Shown piece after piece: positions 1-8,508 of a DNA stretch of 64,000 nt; the first letter of the stretch is position 1; each line of letters opens with the position of its first letter. This stretch comes from an uncultured cyanobacterium (GTDB lineage: Bacteria; Cyanobacteriota; Cyanobacteriia; Cyanobacteriales; Geitlerinemataceae), in the NCBI GenBank assembly GCA_937899645.1, contig CALCCD010000067.1:1-64000 (forward strand), given 5' to 3'. The notes under the pieces were generated by a model. The model did not search any database, was not told the DNA's origin, and saw nothing but the letters and a program-made list of their open reading frames with translations. Position numbers and translations under genes: made by a program.

Positions 1-122
1 CTCTGACTCCTTCGGGATGATGAGGGGGCGCTTTTTCGTTGGCGAGTTTTTTGGGGCGGGAAGCTTTGCGATAAAAACGAGCAACTCGGTGTCTAGACTC
101 TTAACGTTGCGTGGCCGGATCG

Positions 123-644
123 CTAAAGCTTTTGCAGCGGGCGATCGTAGGCTTTGACGCTCTCCGGGCGGAACTTGCGCATAATGGCGTTGGCCTGCTG
201 GATCTTGAAGCGATCGCCTTTGACGACAATCGGGTACTCGCCCGCCTTGATGCGATCGCGGTAGGGGCGCATGTCGCCCGATCCGAGGATCAAGCTCGTG
301 CCGCCGCTGACGAATAGTGCACCCATCGCGCCGCCCATCGCGCCGAGAATGCCGCCCAGGATTTGATTACCCAGGACGCCCGCCCACTCGAAGGTTTGCA
401 GCCCGGTGATTGCGTTGAAAACAAAGCCCCCGGCGAAGCCGAACGGCGCGATCCAGGACATCATGTTCAGGGCGCGATTGCGAGTTTCCTCGTTAGGATC
501 GATGAGGCCGTACTCGTCGGGCGTGGTATAGCCGCCGCCGAGGATCGTTGCGAATGCCGAGAGTCCCTTGTCTTCCAGTGCCGTGTAGGCGGCTTCGGCG
601 GCAATGCGATCGGCGAAGACGGTGACGAGATACGTGGTTTCCAT
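123..644 (-). CDS. Conserved glycine-rich membrane protein
   Basis: A 173-residue protein that I do not recognise by name. It has an N-terminal alpha/beta stretch (METTYLVTVFAD, then AAYTALEDKG) resembling the fold of bacterial stress proteins that sense by an N-terminal ferredoxin-like domain. A central hydrophobic, glycine-rich segment (about residues 62-115, with repeated GxxG spacing) could form a helical hairpin in a membrane, and a basic C-terminus follows. The family resembles general-stress 17M-like proteins, but that is only a fold-level guess. It stands alone, in the same direction as the RNase III gene to its right. The 90-base gap holds no clear terminator. Bases 1-122 show no supported gene. 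Confidence 0.7.
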   Translation of the reverse strand: METTYLVTVFADRIAAEAAYTALEDKGLSAFATILGGGYTTPDEYGLIDPNEETRNRALNMMSWIAPFGFAGGFVFNAITGLQTFEWAGVLGNQILGGILGAMGGAMGALFVSGGTSLILGSGDMRPYRDRIKAGEYPIVVKGDRFKIQQANAIMRKFRPESVKAYDRPLQKL

Positions 645-733
645 ATCAAAACAGCCCGAACGGCTCGGTGTAAAAGGGTTTTAAAGGCTTTGGTTCTCTA
701 GCCTATCAAGATTGCCCGAAGCGCGCCGGACGA

Positions 734-1447
734 TCAATTTTGGCAGTGTCGATCGAAGGCTGCGCGGGCAGCGGCTTGTTCGGCGAGCTTGCGCGATCGC
801 CCGGTTCCCGCTCCCCACTCCCGACCGTTAACGGCGACGCGAGCCGCAAACCGCTCGTTGCTGCCGTGTTCGATACTGACTTCTTCGGTGGTGTAGGTAG
901 GTAAACACTTAAGGTTTCCCTGCGTCCACTCCTGGAGGGCGGCTTTGTAGTTTTGGCGGGCTGGGTCGTTCAGGATGGCGTCGGCGCGAGGCGCGAACTG
1001 TCGATCGAGCCAGGAACGCACGAAGCCGAGGTCGCTGGTGGGGAGATACAGCGCCGCGATCGTCGCTTCCATCGCGTCGGCGAGTCGCGAGGCCGTTCCG
1101 GCGCGATCGTTGCGGGCGTTTGATCCGAGGCGCAGATAGCGCTGCAGACTGTAGCTTTCAGCGATTGCGGCCAGGACGCGATCGCTGACGAGAATCGAGC
1201 GGATGGCGGCAAATTCGCCAACGGGGCGATCGGCATGGTTCTCCCACAGGAAGCGGGCGGCGGCCAGACGCACCACGGCGTCACCGACAAATTCGAGCTG
1301 TTCGTAGTTTTCGGTTGGCGAAGCGCTGGAGTGGGTCAGCGCGAGGTCGAGCAGTGCCCAGTCTAGGCGGGCGGCGTCGGCGTCGATCTCGAACTTGAGG
1401 ATGAGGCGCTCGAGTTCCCGTTGGCGGAGCGGCGGCAAAGTCGGCAT
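734..1447 (-). CDS. rnc: Ribonuclease III
   Basis: A 237-residue double-strand-specific endoribonuclease that processes rRNA precursors and structured mRNAs. The catalytic domain fills the first 150 residues. The signature helix is LEFVGDAV (residues 51-58) with E52 and D56, and the second metal-site helix is LADAMEATIAALYL with D124 and E127. A double-stranded RNA-binding domain follows from about residue 164 (NYKAALQEWTQG) to the end. Length is normal for the family. The start is the ATG at 1447, about 115 bases from the divergent murD start, so both genes are probably driven from this short intergenic region. Confidence 0.95.
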   Translation of the reverse strand: MPTLPPLRQRELERLILKFEIDADAARLDWALLDLALTHSSASPTENYEQLEFVGDAVVRLAAARFLWENHADRPVGEFAAIRSILVSDRVLAAIAESYSLQRYLRLGSNARNDRAGTASRLADAMEATIAALYLPTSDLGFVRSWLDRQFAPRADAILNDPARQNYKAALQEWTQGNLKCLPTYTTEEVSIEHGSNERFAARVAVNGREWGAGTGRSRKLAEQAAARAAFDRHCQN

Positions 1448-1562
1448 GGCGACGGGCGGCGGGGCCGCTGGCGGAGGAGGTCGAGAAGAGCGGGCGATCG
1501 CCTCCGTATTTTATGATGAGACCCGTTTCCTACCTCCAGCTTCGCTTTCGATCGCTCCTGTT

Positions 1563-2933
1563 ATGACTCACGCCCACGTTATCGGCCTCGGTAAATCCGG
1601 CATTGCTGCCGCGCGCTTGCTCGCTAAGCGGGGCGACACCGTGGCGCTCAGCGATCGCGGGACGGGCGATCGGCTCGAGCCGCTGCGCCGCGATCTCGAA
1701 GCTGAGGGCATCGCCGTGCATCTGGGCACGAGCTTTGCGATCGAGGCATTTCCCGAAACGCAGCAGCTCATCGTTAGCCCTGGCGTGCCCTGGGATCTCC
1801 CTGCGCTGGAGGCGGCGCGGACGCAGGGCGTCGAAACCTTGGGCGAGATGGAGCTAGCGTGGCGGGCGCTGGGCGATCGCCCCTGGGTGGGCGTCACCGG
1901 CACAAACGGCAAAACTACGACCACGGCGCTGACCGCCGCGATTTTCCAGCGGGCGGGACTGAAGGCTCCGGCCTGCGGCAATATCGGCTACGCGGCCTGC
2001 GAGTTGGCCTACGAACACGCCCCCGACAACCGGCTCGACTGGGCGATCGCCGAGCTAAGCAGCTACCAAATCGAGGCATCAACGACGATCTCGCCGCGTA
2101 TCGGCCTGTGGACGACTTTTTCGCCCGACCACCTCAGCCGCCACTACACCCTCGAAAATTACTACGACATCAAAGCCTCACTGCTGGGGCGATCGCAGCA
2201 TCCGGTACTGAACGGCGACGATGCCGAACTCCACGCGCGGCGCGATCGCTGGCCGCAGGCGCTGTGGACGTCCGTCGGCGGCAAGGACGCCCTGGCCGGA
2301 ATCTCGCCCTATGCCTATATCGAGTCTGGCTGGGTCGTCGTTGCGGGCGATCGCATCGTCGAAGCGGCAGCGCTGAAGATGCCCGGTCGCCACAACCTCC
2401 AAAACCTGCTGCTGTCGGTGGCGGCGGCGCGGCTGGCGGGCATCGAAGCCGAGGCGATCGCCGCTGCCGTGGCGAAATTTCCCGGCGTGGCGCACCGGTT
2501 GGAGCGCCTGGGATACTGGCGCGGCGTCTGCTTTATCAACGACAGCAAAGCCACGAACTACGATGCCGCCGAAGTCGGCCTAACTTCCGTAGAGGCTCCG
2601 GCAGTTTTGATTGCGGGCGGTTCGATTAAAGAAGGAGACGATCGTGCCTGGATGACAGCGATCGTCGAGCGGGCAGCCTACGTGTTGCTAGTCGGTGCGG
2701 CCAGCGATGCCTTTGCGAAACGCCTCGACGACATCGGCTACGCCCGCTACGAAAAAGTCGAGACGCTGGAGAAGGCCGTGCCGCGCGCGGCGGAGCGGGC
2801 GATCGAACTCGAGGCAAAAACGGTATTGCTTTCCCCTGCCTGTGCCAGCTTCGACCAGTTCAGCAGCTTTGAAGAACGCGGCGATCGCTTCCGCGACCTA
2901 TGTCGATCCATCGTCGGCTTAACGCAACCTTAG
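1563..2933 (+). CDS. murD: UDP-N-acetylmuramoylalanine--D-glutamate ligase
   Basis: A 456-residue cytoplasmic Mur ligase that adds D-glutamate to UDP-MurNAc-L-alanine in peptidoglycan synthesis. Visible features are an N-terminal nucleotide-sugar Rossmann segment (HVIGLGKSGIAAARLL), the ATP-binding P-loop GVTGTNGKTTT (about residues 110-120), the central LSSYQIE and FSPDHL motifs, and the late NDSKATN motif of the C-terminal domain. An open frame extends upstream to 1395 across the rnc start. I chose the ATG at 1563 because the protein then begins directly with the conserved Rossmann strand, as in other MurD proteins. Confidence 0.95.
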   Translation: MTHAHVIGLGKSGIAAARLLAKRGDTVALSDRGTGDRLEPLRRDLEAEGIAVHLGTSFAIEAFPETQQLIVSPGVPWDLPALEAARTQGVETLGEMELAWRALGDRPWVGVTGTNGKTTTTALTAAIFQRAGLKAPACGNIGYAACELAYEHAPDNRLDWAIAELSSYQIEASTTISPRIGLWTTFSPDHLSRHYTLENYYDIKASLLGRSQHPVLNGDDAELHARRDRWPQALWTSVGGKDALAGISPYAYIESGWVVVAGDRIVEAAALKMPGRHNLQNLLLSVAAARLAGIEAEAIAAAVAKFPGVAHRLERLGYWRGVCFINDSKATNYDAAEVGLTSVEAPAVLIAGGSIKEGDDRAWMTAIVERAAYVLLVGAASDAFAKRLDDIGYARYEKVETLEKAVPRAAERAIELEAKTVLLSPACASFDQFSSFEERGDRFRDLCRSIVGLTQP

Positions 2934-2989
2934 AGCTCGCTTAATCTAAATATTGACAAACGCGCAATCCTGTCTGAGGAGCCGTCTTT

Positions 2990-2995
2990 TATAAT
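2990..2995 (+). promoter_or_regulatory. Possible -10 element upstream of the PP2C gene
   Basis: A TATAAT hexamer lies 111 bases before the PP2C start in an AT-richer stretch. A perfect TTGACA is at 2953-2958, but the spacer to this -10 is 31 bases, too long for a standard sigma-70 promoter. Another -35 would have to be used. Confidence 0.3.
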
Positions 2996-3106
2996 TAAAA
3001 TCCGCCATCAGATCTAAGAGATCTACCGCCAAAACGCCACAGTCAGTTCTGCTACTAGTCGAGTCTCGAGCGCCCGTGCGGCTCGAACCGTCCGCTTGCG
3101 AATAAT

Positions 3107-4453
3107 ATGCACGAGCCGCTGCACGTCCCCTTTGCGCCCTCTGCCCACTGGACGGACGGCCTCACTTTAGAATCGACGCTCCGCGATCTCAAGCTCAACT
3201 ATAGCGAAATAGAAGTCAGCGAGCCGGGAAAGCGCCTTCTCGAACGCTTCTGCTTTGACGAGCGTCTGCCGGGCGTCATCCTCTTGGAGGAGAGTAAGTT
3301 CGTCGGCATGGTCTCGCGCGAGTACTTTCACGAGACGATGAGCTTGCCCTATCGCATGGACTTGTTCGCGCAGCGTCCCATCCGACAGCTTTGTGAATAC
3401 GTCACAGCCAACGTGCTTAAGCTCGACGGTCGTCTGGGCGTGCTCGAAGCGGCCCAGCGCTGCCTCGATCGCCCGCCTGCGGCCGTCTACGAGCCGATCG
3501 TCGTCGATATGGGCAGCGGGATCTACCGTCTCCTGGACGTGCGCCGCCTGCTGGTCGCCCAGTCGAAACTCTATGCGATGGCGACGGTACGTCTCCGCCA
3601 GCGCGAGGCCGAGGTCGTCGAGCTGAACGAGCAGCTCGCGGCGGAAAATTCTCGCCTCGGCGCAGAGGTTGAAATCACCCACCGCATCCAGACGATGCTG
3701 CTGCCCCACGAGGACGAGCTGGCGGCGATTGACGGCCTCGATATCGCCGGATACATGGAACCCGCTGACGAGGTGGGCGGCGACTACTACGACGTATTGT
3801 GCCACCGCGATCGCGTCAAAATTGGCATCGGCGACGTCACCGGCCACGGCCTCGAGAGCGGCATGCTAATGCTGATGGTGCAGACTGCCGTGCGGACGCT
3901 GCTGACCCATGACGAGACCGACCCGATTCGCTTTGTCACGACGCTGAACCAGACGATCTTTGACAACATCGATCGCATGGGCAGCGACAAGCACCTGACC
4001 CTGGCGCTGCTCGATTACGTCAACTGTGGCGATCGCGGTCGCGTGACGATCTGCGGTCAACACGAGGAAGTCATCGTCCTACGCGAGGACGATCGCATTG
4101 AGGTTATCGACACGATCGACCTGGGCTTTCCTCTCGGCCTAGAAAAGACGATCGCGCCGTTTGTCTCGTACCAAAGGCTAGAGCTGCAGCCCGGAGAAGC
4201 GCTCGTCCTCTACACCGACGGCATCACCGAAGCCGAAAACGTCCGAGGCGAACTCTACGGTCTAGATTCCCTGCTCGCCTCCCTCAAGCACCATCGCGAT
4301 CGCAGTGCCCGCGAAATTCAACGGGCCGCGATCGACCGCCTCAAAGCATTTATCGGTACGCAGCGCATTTACGACGATATGACCCTGCTCGTCCTCAAGC
4401 AGCAGTGCGCCACCACCGGAGCGCCCTCAACTGGCGAAGCTTCCGACGGCTAG
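3107..4453 (+). CDS. PP2C-type (SpoIIE/RsbU) serine phosphatase with N-terminal CBS-like region
   Basis: A 448-residue soluble phosphatase of the partner-switching type. Residues about 30-160 resemble a paired CBS-like sensory region (PGVILLEESKFVGMVS ... EPIVVDMGSGIYRLLDV). A coiled linker follows at about 165-195 (LRQREAEVVELNEQL). The catalytic domain runs from about 200 to 430, with the metal-site motifs EVGGDYYDV, GIGDVTGHGLESG, LYTDGITEAE and YDDMTLLV all intact. Phosphatases of this family dephosphorylate STAS anti-anti-sigma proteins. Its catalytic domain is closely similar to the one in the transporter fusion downstream, so the two probably arose by duplication and may share the STAS substrate at 8046-8408. 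Confidence 0.9.
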   Translation: MHEPLHVPFAPSAHWTDGLTLESTLRDLKLNYSEIEVSEPGKRLLERFCFDERLPGVILLEESKFVGMVSREYFHETMSLPYRMDLFAQRPIRQLCEYVTANVLKLDGRLGVLEAAQRCLDRPPAAVYEPIVVDMGSGIYRLLDVRRLLVAQSKLYAMATVRLRQREAEVVELNEQLAAENSRLGAEVEITHRIQTMLLPHEDELAAIDGLDIAGYMEPADEVGGDYYDVLCHRDRVKIGIGDVTGHGLESGMLMLMVQTAVRTLLTHDETDPIRFVTTLNQTIFDNIDRMGSDKHLTLALLDYVNCGDRGRVTICGQHEEVIVLREDDRIEVIDTIDLGFPLGLEKTIAPFVSYQRLELQPGEALVLYTDGITEAENVRGELYGLDSLLASLKHHRDRSAREIQRAAIDRLKAFIGTQRIYDDMTLLVLKQQCATTGAPSTGEASDG

Positions 4454-4781
4454 CAACGCGATTGTCGAAAAACGCGAGTCGAGACCCAAAGGCGAGACTC
4501 AACGGATTCGATCGTTCGCGCTGCGAAAAAACGCACTATCCACAGGGCGAAGACTGCGTCAACGATCGGTTCGGTGCTCGTCAGCGTGCTCGACCGAACG
4601 AGGCTGAGTTTGGGACTGAAGTTGAGACTGGATTTGGGATTGGAGCGCCTATCTTCGGTTTTGGGCGTCGTTTTGTAATCAATGATGCAAGCCAAAGCAA
4701 GAGAGTTCGATAGCTTGGTTAAAATCTGGAAAAATTTTGGCCTGGAGCTGAGTCGAAACTCACTGCCAGTTTGGTTAGACG
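4454..4781 (+). other. Intergenic region between the two phosphatase genes
   Basis: 328 bases with no convincing gene. A short AT-rich stretch (about 4710-4740) precedes the transporter-phosphatase gene and may hold its promoter, but no hexamer pair is convincing. I saw no clear GTA-N8-TAC NtcA site. Confidence 0.4.
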
Positions 4782-7391
4782 GTGTTTACGCTCCCGGTTT
4801 ATTTACTAACGTCCTCAATCGGCTTGCTGCCCACCTTCGCTGACAGCAGCAAGCCGACCGGCAGCGTTGAGTCGGTCGATATCTTTTGGGTCATCATTTG
4901 CGCTGGGCTCGTGTTTATCATGCAGCCCGGATTTATGTGCCTCGAATCCGGCCTGACGCGATCGAAAAACAGCATCAACGTCGCCGTTAAGAACTTCGCC
5001 GATTTTGGCATCTCCGTGGCGTTGTTCTGGGCCTTTGGCTATGCTCTTGCTTTCGGTGTGTCCTATGCGGGCCTCGTTGGGACGAGCGACTTCTTTGTCA
5101 AGGTTGAATTCGACTCCGCCACTGCGGCATTCTTCCTGTTCCAAACGATGTTTTGCGGCACGGCGACGACGATCGTCTCGGGCGCGGTGGCCGAGCGCAT
5201 GAAGTTTCAAGCGTATCTGGCCGTGTCGTGCCTGTCGTCGGGGCTGATTTACCCGCTCTTTGCCCACTGGGTCTGGGCGCGATCGAGTACCGGTGAAGCG
5301 ATCGGCTGGCTCGGCAAGCTCGGCTTCTCGGACTTCGCCGGGAGTACCGTCGTCCACGCTCTCGGCGGCTGGGTCGCCCTGGCTTCACTGCTCGTTATCG
5401 GCCAGCGTGCCGATCGCTTCCCCGAAGGCCAGCCCGCCCGCAAGATCCAAGGCTCGGACTTGCCGCTGTCAGTGCTGGGGACGATGCTGCTCTGGTTGGG
5501 ATGGCTGGGCTTCAACGGCGGCAGCACGTTGTCGCTGGACGGTCGCGTGGCCGGGATTATGGCCCATACCCTGCTAGCGGGTACGGCGGGTATGCTGGCG
5601 GCGATGGCGATCGGCTGGCGACGCAGCCAAGTACCGGAAGTCGAGCTGATGATTAACGGCTCGCTGACCGGACTCGTCTCGGTGACGGCCTCGTGCAGCA
5701 CGATTTCGACCCCTGCCGCACTGGCGATCGGGGCGGTGGGCGGCGCGATCGCCGTCTTCGGCAGCGACCTGATGGAGCAACTCGAGATCGACGACGCGAT
5801 TTGTGCCGTGCCGGTACACTTAGGCGGCGGCATCTGGGGTACGCTGGCGCTGGCGATCTTCGGCTCGCCAATGTCGCCAGAGCTAGACCTAAGCCGCCTG
5901 GAATTCCTGCTCGTGCAGCTTGTCGGCATTGCCGTCTGCGGTATTTGGGCCTTCGGCCTGAGCTTTCCGATTTTGACGCTGCTCGAACGGCGCGTCTTCC
6001 GCCTGCGCGTCTCACCCGAAGAGGAAAAGCTCGGCCTCAATGTATCCGAGCATCGCGCCACCACCGAAACTTACGACTTGCTTAACGTGATGGAGTCCCA
6101 GGCGCGCGACCCCAGCCAGCGGCTGCGCGTCCCAGTCGAGCCGTTTACTGAGTCCGGGCGCATCGCCAGCCGCTACAACCAGGTGATGGACGCCCTCGAC
6201 GAAGCCGTTAACCGCAATACGGCGATCGTCGAAACTGCCCGTGACGCGATCGTCACCTTCGACAGCGAGACCTTCCTCATCCAAACCACTAACCCCAGCG
6301 CCCTCTCGATCTTCGGCTACGGCGAGGACGAAGCTTCAATGAGCGGCGTTTCGGTGCTGACGCTGCTGTGCGGCGAGCGCGAGTCCTGCCGCGAGAGCTT
6401 CGATGCCGTGCTGAAAACCGGGCGCGGCGAGCTGATCGGTCGGCGGCTCGACGGGCGCGAGTTTCCCATCTCCGCCACCGTCACGCTGACTGAGCTGAGC
6501 GACAACGCATTTTATACCGCTACCCTTAGCGATATCTCCGAACGAAGGCGATCGGAGCGCGAAATCGCCCGCGCCAACCGCGAGATTCGAAGCCTAAACG
6601 GTCGCCTTAAGGCCGAGAATCTGCGCCTCGGGGCCGAGCTAGATGTTTCTCGTCACCTGCAAGCGATGCTGCTGCCCAAGCAAAGCGAGCTGCGCGAGAT
6701 CTCCGACCTCGATATTTTCGGATTTATGGATCCGGCGGCGGAGGTCGGCGGCGATTATTATGACGTGCTGGTACGCGGCGATCGCGTCCAGTTCGGCATC
6801 GGCGACGTCACCGGCCACGGCCTCGAGAGCGGCGTGCTGACGATCATGGTGCAGACGGCAGTACGGACACTGCTGGAGAATAACGAAACCGATCTCAAGT
6901 GCTTTATCGACTCGATTAACCGTACGCTCTACGGCAACATAGAGCGCATGGGCAGCGACAAGAACATCACCCTGTCTTTACTAGACTATGAAGAAGGGGT
7001 GTTAACGCTTTGCGGGCAGCATGAAGAAGTGCTGATCGCCCGCAGTCAGGGTGGCCTCGAGCGTCTCGATACGATCGACCTCGGATTTCCGATCGGCCTC
7101 GAAGCAGAGGTGGGGAACTTCACGAAAAAGCTGGAAGTTCCGCTCTACTGTGGCGATGTTGTATTGCTCTTTACCGACGGAATTACGGAAGCCGAGAGTG
7201 AGGAGGGTCGCTTCTACGGAATCGAACGCCTCTGTGCGACCCTGGAGCGACTGAAAACCGAGTCAGCAGAAAGCATCGGCCAGGCGATCGTCGAGGACGT
7301 TCGCCAGCATATCGGCAGTAACGTCGTCCACGACGACATCACTCTTCTCGTTATCAAGCGCCGCCAAAGCGCTCTGGAGTTAGATCGATGA
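4782..7391 (+). CDS. Ammonium transporter-PAS-PP2C phosphatase fusion
   Basis: An 869-residue membrane signalling protein. Residues about 30-405 are a full Amt/Rh ammonium channel. The twin histidines are H192 (in STVVHALGG) and H346 (in AVPVHLGGG), with D184 before the first. F124, F244 and S248 match the phenylalanine gate and substrate-site serine of E. coli AmtB (F107, F215, S219) in my hand alignment. A linker leads to a PAS domain (about 475-590), a coiled coil (590-625) and a SpoIIE/RsbU phosphatase (635-860) with EVGGDYYDV, GIGDVTGHG, LFTDGITEAE and HDDITLLV intact. Amt domains fused to kinases or cyclases are known; I do not know of an experimentally described Amt-phosphatase. The start is a GTG. 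The stop overlaps the next gene by four bases, implying translational coupling. Confidence 0.92.
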   Translation: MFTLPVYLLTSSIGLLPTFADSSKPTGSVESVDIFWVIICAGLVFIMQPGFMCLESGLTRSKNSINVAVKNFADFGISVALFWAFGYALAFGVSYAGLVGTSDFFVKVEFDSATAAFFLFQTMFCGTATTIVSGAVAERMKFQAYLAVSCLSSGLIYPLFAHWVWARSSTGEAIGWLGKLGFSDFAGSTVVHALGGWVALASLLVIGQRADRFPEGQPARKIQGSDLPLSVLGTMLLWLGWLGFNGGSTLSLDGRVAGIMAHTLLAGTAGMLAAMAIGWRRSQVPEVELMINGSLTGLVSVTASCSTISTPAALAIGAVGGAIAVFGSDLMEQLEIDDAICAVPVHLGGGIWGTLALAIFGSPMSPELDLSRLEFLLVQLVGIAVCGIWAFGLSFPILTLLERRVFRLRVSPEEEKLGLNVSEHRATTETYDLLNVMESQARDPSQRLRVPVEPFTESGRIASRYNQVMDALDEAVNRNTAIVETARDAIVTFDSETFLIQTTNPSALSIFGYGEDEASMSGVSVLTLLCGERESCRESFDAVLKTGRGELIGRRLDGREFPISATVTLTELSDNAFYTATLSDISERRRSEREIARANREIRSLNGRLKAENLRLGAELDVSRHLQAMLLPKQSELREISDLDIFGFMDPAAEVGGDYYDVLVRGDRVQFGIGDVTGHGLESGVLTIMVQTAVRTLLENNETDLKCFIDSINRTLYGNIERMGSDKNITLSLLDYEEGVLTLCGQHEEVLIARSQGGLERLDTIDLGFPIGLEAEVGNFTKKLEVPLYCGDVVLLFTDGITEAESEEGRFYGIERLCATLERLKTESAESIGQAIVEDVRQHIGSNVVHDDITLLVIKRRQSALELDR

Positions 7392-7966
7392 CCCGAGTCT
7401 TTGGACACTACTGCGAAAGACTTCCCGATAGCCCGGAATTCTTGATTATTGGCTTCTCGCCCGGATCGATTCCCCTGCGTCAGCGGTGGCGTAACAACGG
7501 TCTTTCGGCGGACTTCATGGCCGACTACCTGATGACGTTTTTCCCAGACGACGAGTCCGAGGAAAGTTCGGCCCAGCGTCAGGCCGAAATTAAAAGCGCC
7601 GTCAGCTACATTGCTAACGAGCTGCTCGAAAACGCCATGAAGTTCAACGATGCCAATTCCAACCTACCGATCGGCATCGAGCTACAGCTTCACGAAGGTA
7701 GCCTGACCTTCGTGACGAGAAACACGATTTCCCGTGAAGTTGTGTCAGAATTCGAGCGTTACATCGAACGGTTGACTTCGTGCGATCCGCAGGAGCTGTA
7801 CATCGAGCAGATTGAGAAAAGTGCCCTCGGAGACGGCAACGGCTCTGGTCTCGGCTACTTGACAATGATGAACGATTACGCCGCCCAGCTAGGTTGGAAG
7901 TTCGAGTCCATCGAAGGTGACGAGGGCCTTGTCGCAATTAGCACGATGGTGCGCTTGCCGGTTTAG
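7388..7966 (+). CDS. GHKL-fold serine kinase, SpoIIAB/SiaB-like partner-switch protein
   Basis: A 192-residue soluble ATP-binding protein. The N-box ELLENAMKFN (residues 78-87) and the glycine-rich lid motif GSGLGYLTMMNDY (152-164) mark the histidine-kinase-like ATPase fold of anti-sigma kinases. The intact N-box glutamate and asparagine suggest active ATP and magnesium binding. Length and N-terminal region look more like the SiaB/DUF6272-type kinases than classical SpoIIAB, and resemble a family named after Synechocystis slr1658; I assign this from memory. It overlaps the transporter-phosphatase gene (ATGA) and is followed 79 bases later by a STAS protein, so it is very likely the kinase opposing the two phosphatases. 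Confidence 0.8.
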   Translation: MTRVFGHYCERLPDSPEFLIIGFSPGSIPLRQRWRNNGLSADFMADYLMTFFPDDESEESSAQRQAEIKSAVSYIANELLENAMKFNDANSNLPIGIELQLHEGSLTFVTRNTISREVVSEFERYIERLTSCDPQELYIEQIEKSALGDGNGSGLGYLTMMNDYAAQLGWKFESIEGDEGLVAISTMVRLPV

Positions 7967-8045
7967 CCGGAGGCCCGCGCGGCCCGTACCTTGCTGCTTC
8001 CTCGATCGCCCAACTTACACGACCCCGTTCCGCCCCCCTGACACC

Positions 8046-8408
8046 ATGACTGAACCAGCTTCCCAAGAGATTCGCACTGACGACTACAGCGTGACCTACG
8101 ACGACGCCACCAAAACTGTCGCCTGCCAGGGCTCGCTGCGGCTCAGCGACATGGCGGAATACAAGCCGATCGTCGAGCTACTCGAACGCGTTTCGGAAGT
8201 CGAGGCCGATGGCATCACCCTCGACCTAACCGAGCTAGAATTTCTCAATAGCTCGGGCATTAGCATGCTCTCGAAGTTTGTCATCCGCGTGCGCCACCGC
8301 AAAACAGTCATGATGTCGGTGCGCGGCTCGCAGACCATCCCCTGGCAGGGCAAATCGCTCAAAAACTTGCAGCGTCTGATGCCCACCCTCGACCTTCAGT
8401 GGAGCTAG
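8046..8408 (+). CDS. STAS-domain anti-anti-sigma-type antagonist
   Basis: A 120-residue single STAS-domain protein. The stretch ITLDLTELEFLNSSGISML (about residues 57-75) is the core strand and helix of SpoIIAA-like antagonists, with S69 or S70 at the usual phosphorylated position. Family knowledge: the kinase phosphorylates this serine, the PP2C phosphatase removes the phosphate, and the unphosphorylated form binds its partner. The start ATG at 8046 is chosen over an open frame reaching back to 7917, because that frame overlaps the kinase gene and the extra residues are unlike the family. No sigma factor is encoded nearby. Confidence 0.85.
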   Translation: MTEPASQEIRTDDYSVTYDDATKTVACQGSLRLSDMAEYKPIVELLERVSEVEADGITLDLTELEFLNSSGISMLSKFVIRVRHRKTVMMSVRGSQTIPWQGKSLKNLQRLMPTLDLQWS

Positions 8409-8508
8409 CTTCCGGTACGTTTTACGCGAGTCCGCTGCTTCTGTCTGCGTGTTAGTCTAATCAAAATTTAAACTTTCCATTTCCGCTTACCCCTAGGTCG
8501 CGTCGTAT

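Noticed and set aside
2953-2995. TTGACA and TATAAT as a complete promoter
   Set aside because: The spacing of 31 bases is too great for sigma-70; only the -10 was kept as a weak candidate.
3040-3120. tRNA-like GGTTCGAGCC on the minus strand
   Set aside because: No acceptor or anticodon stem could be folded around it.
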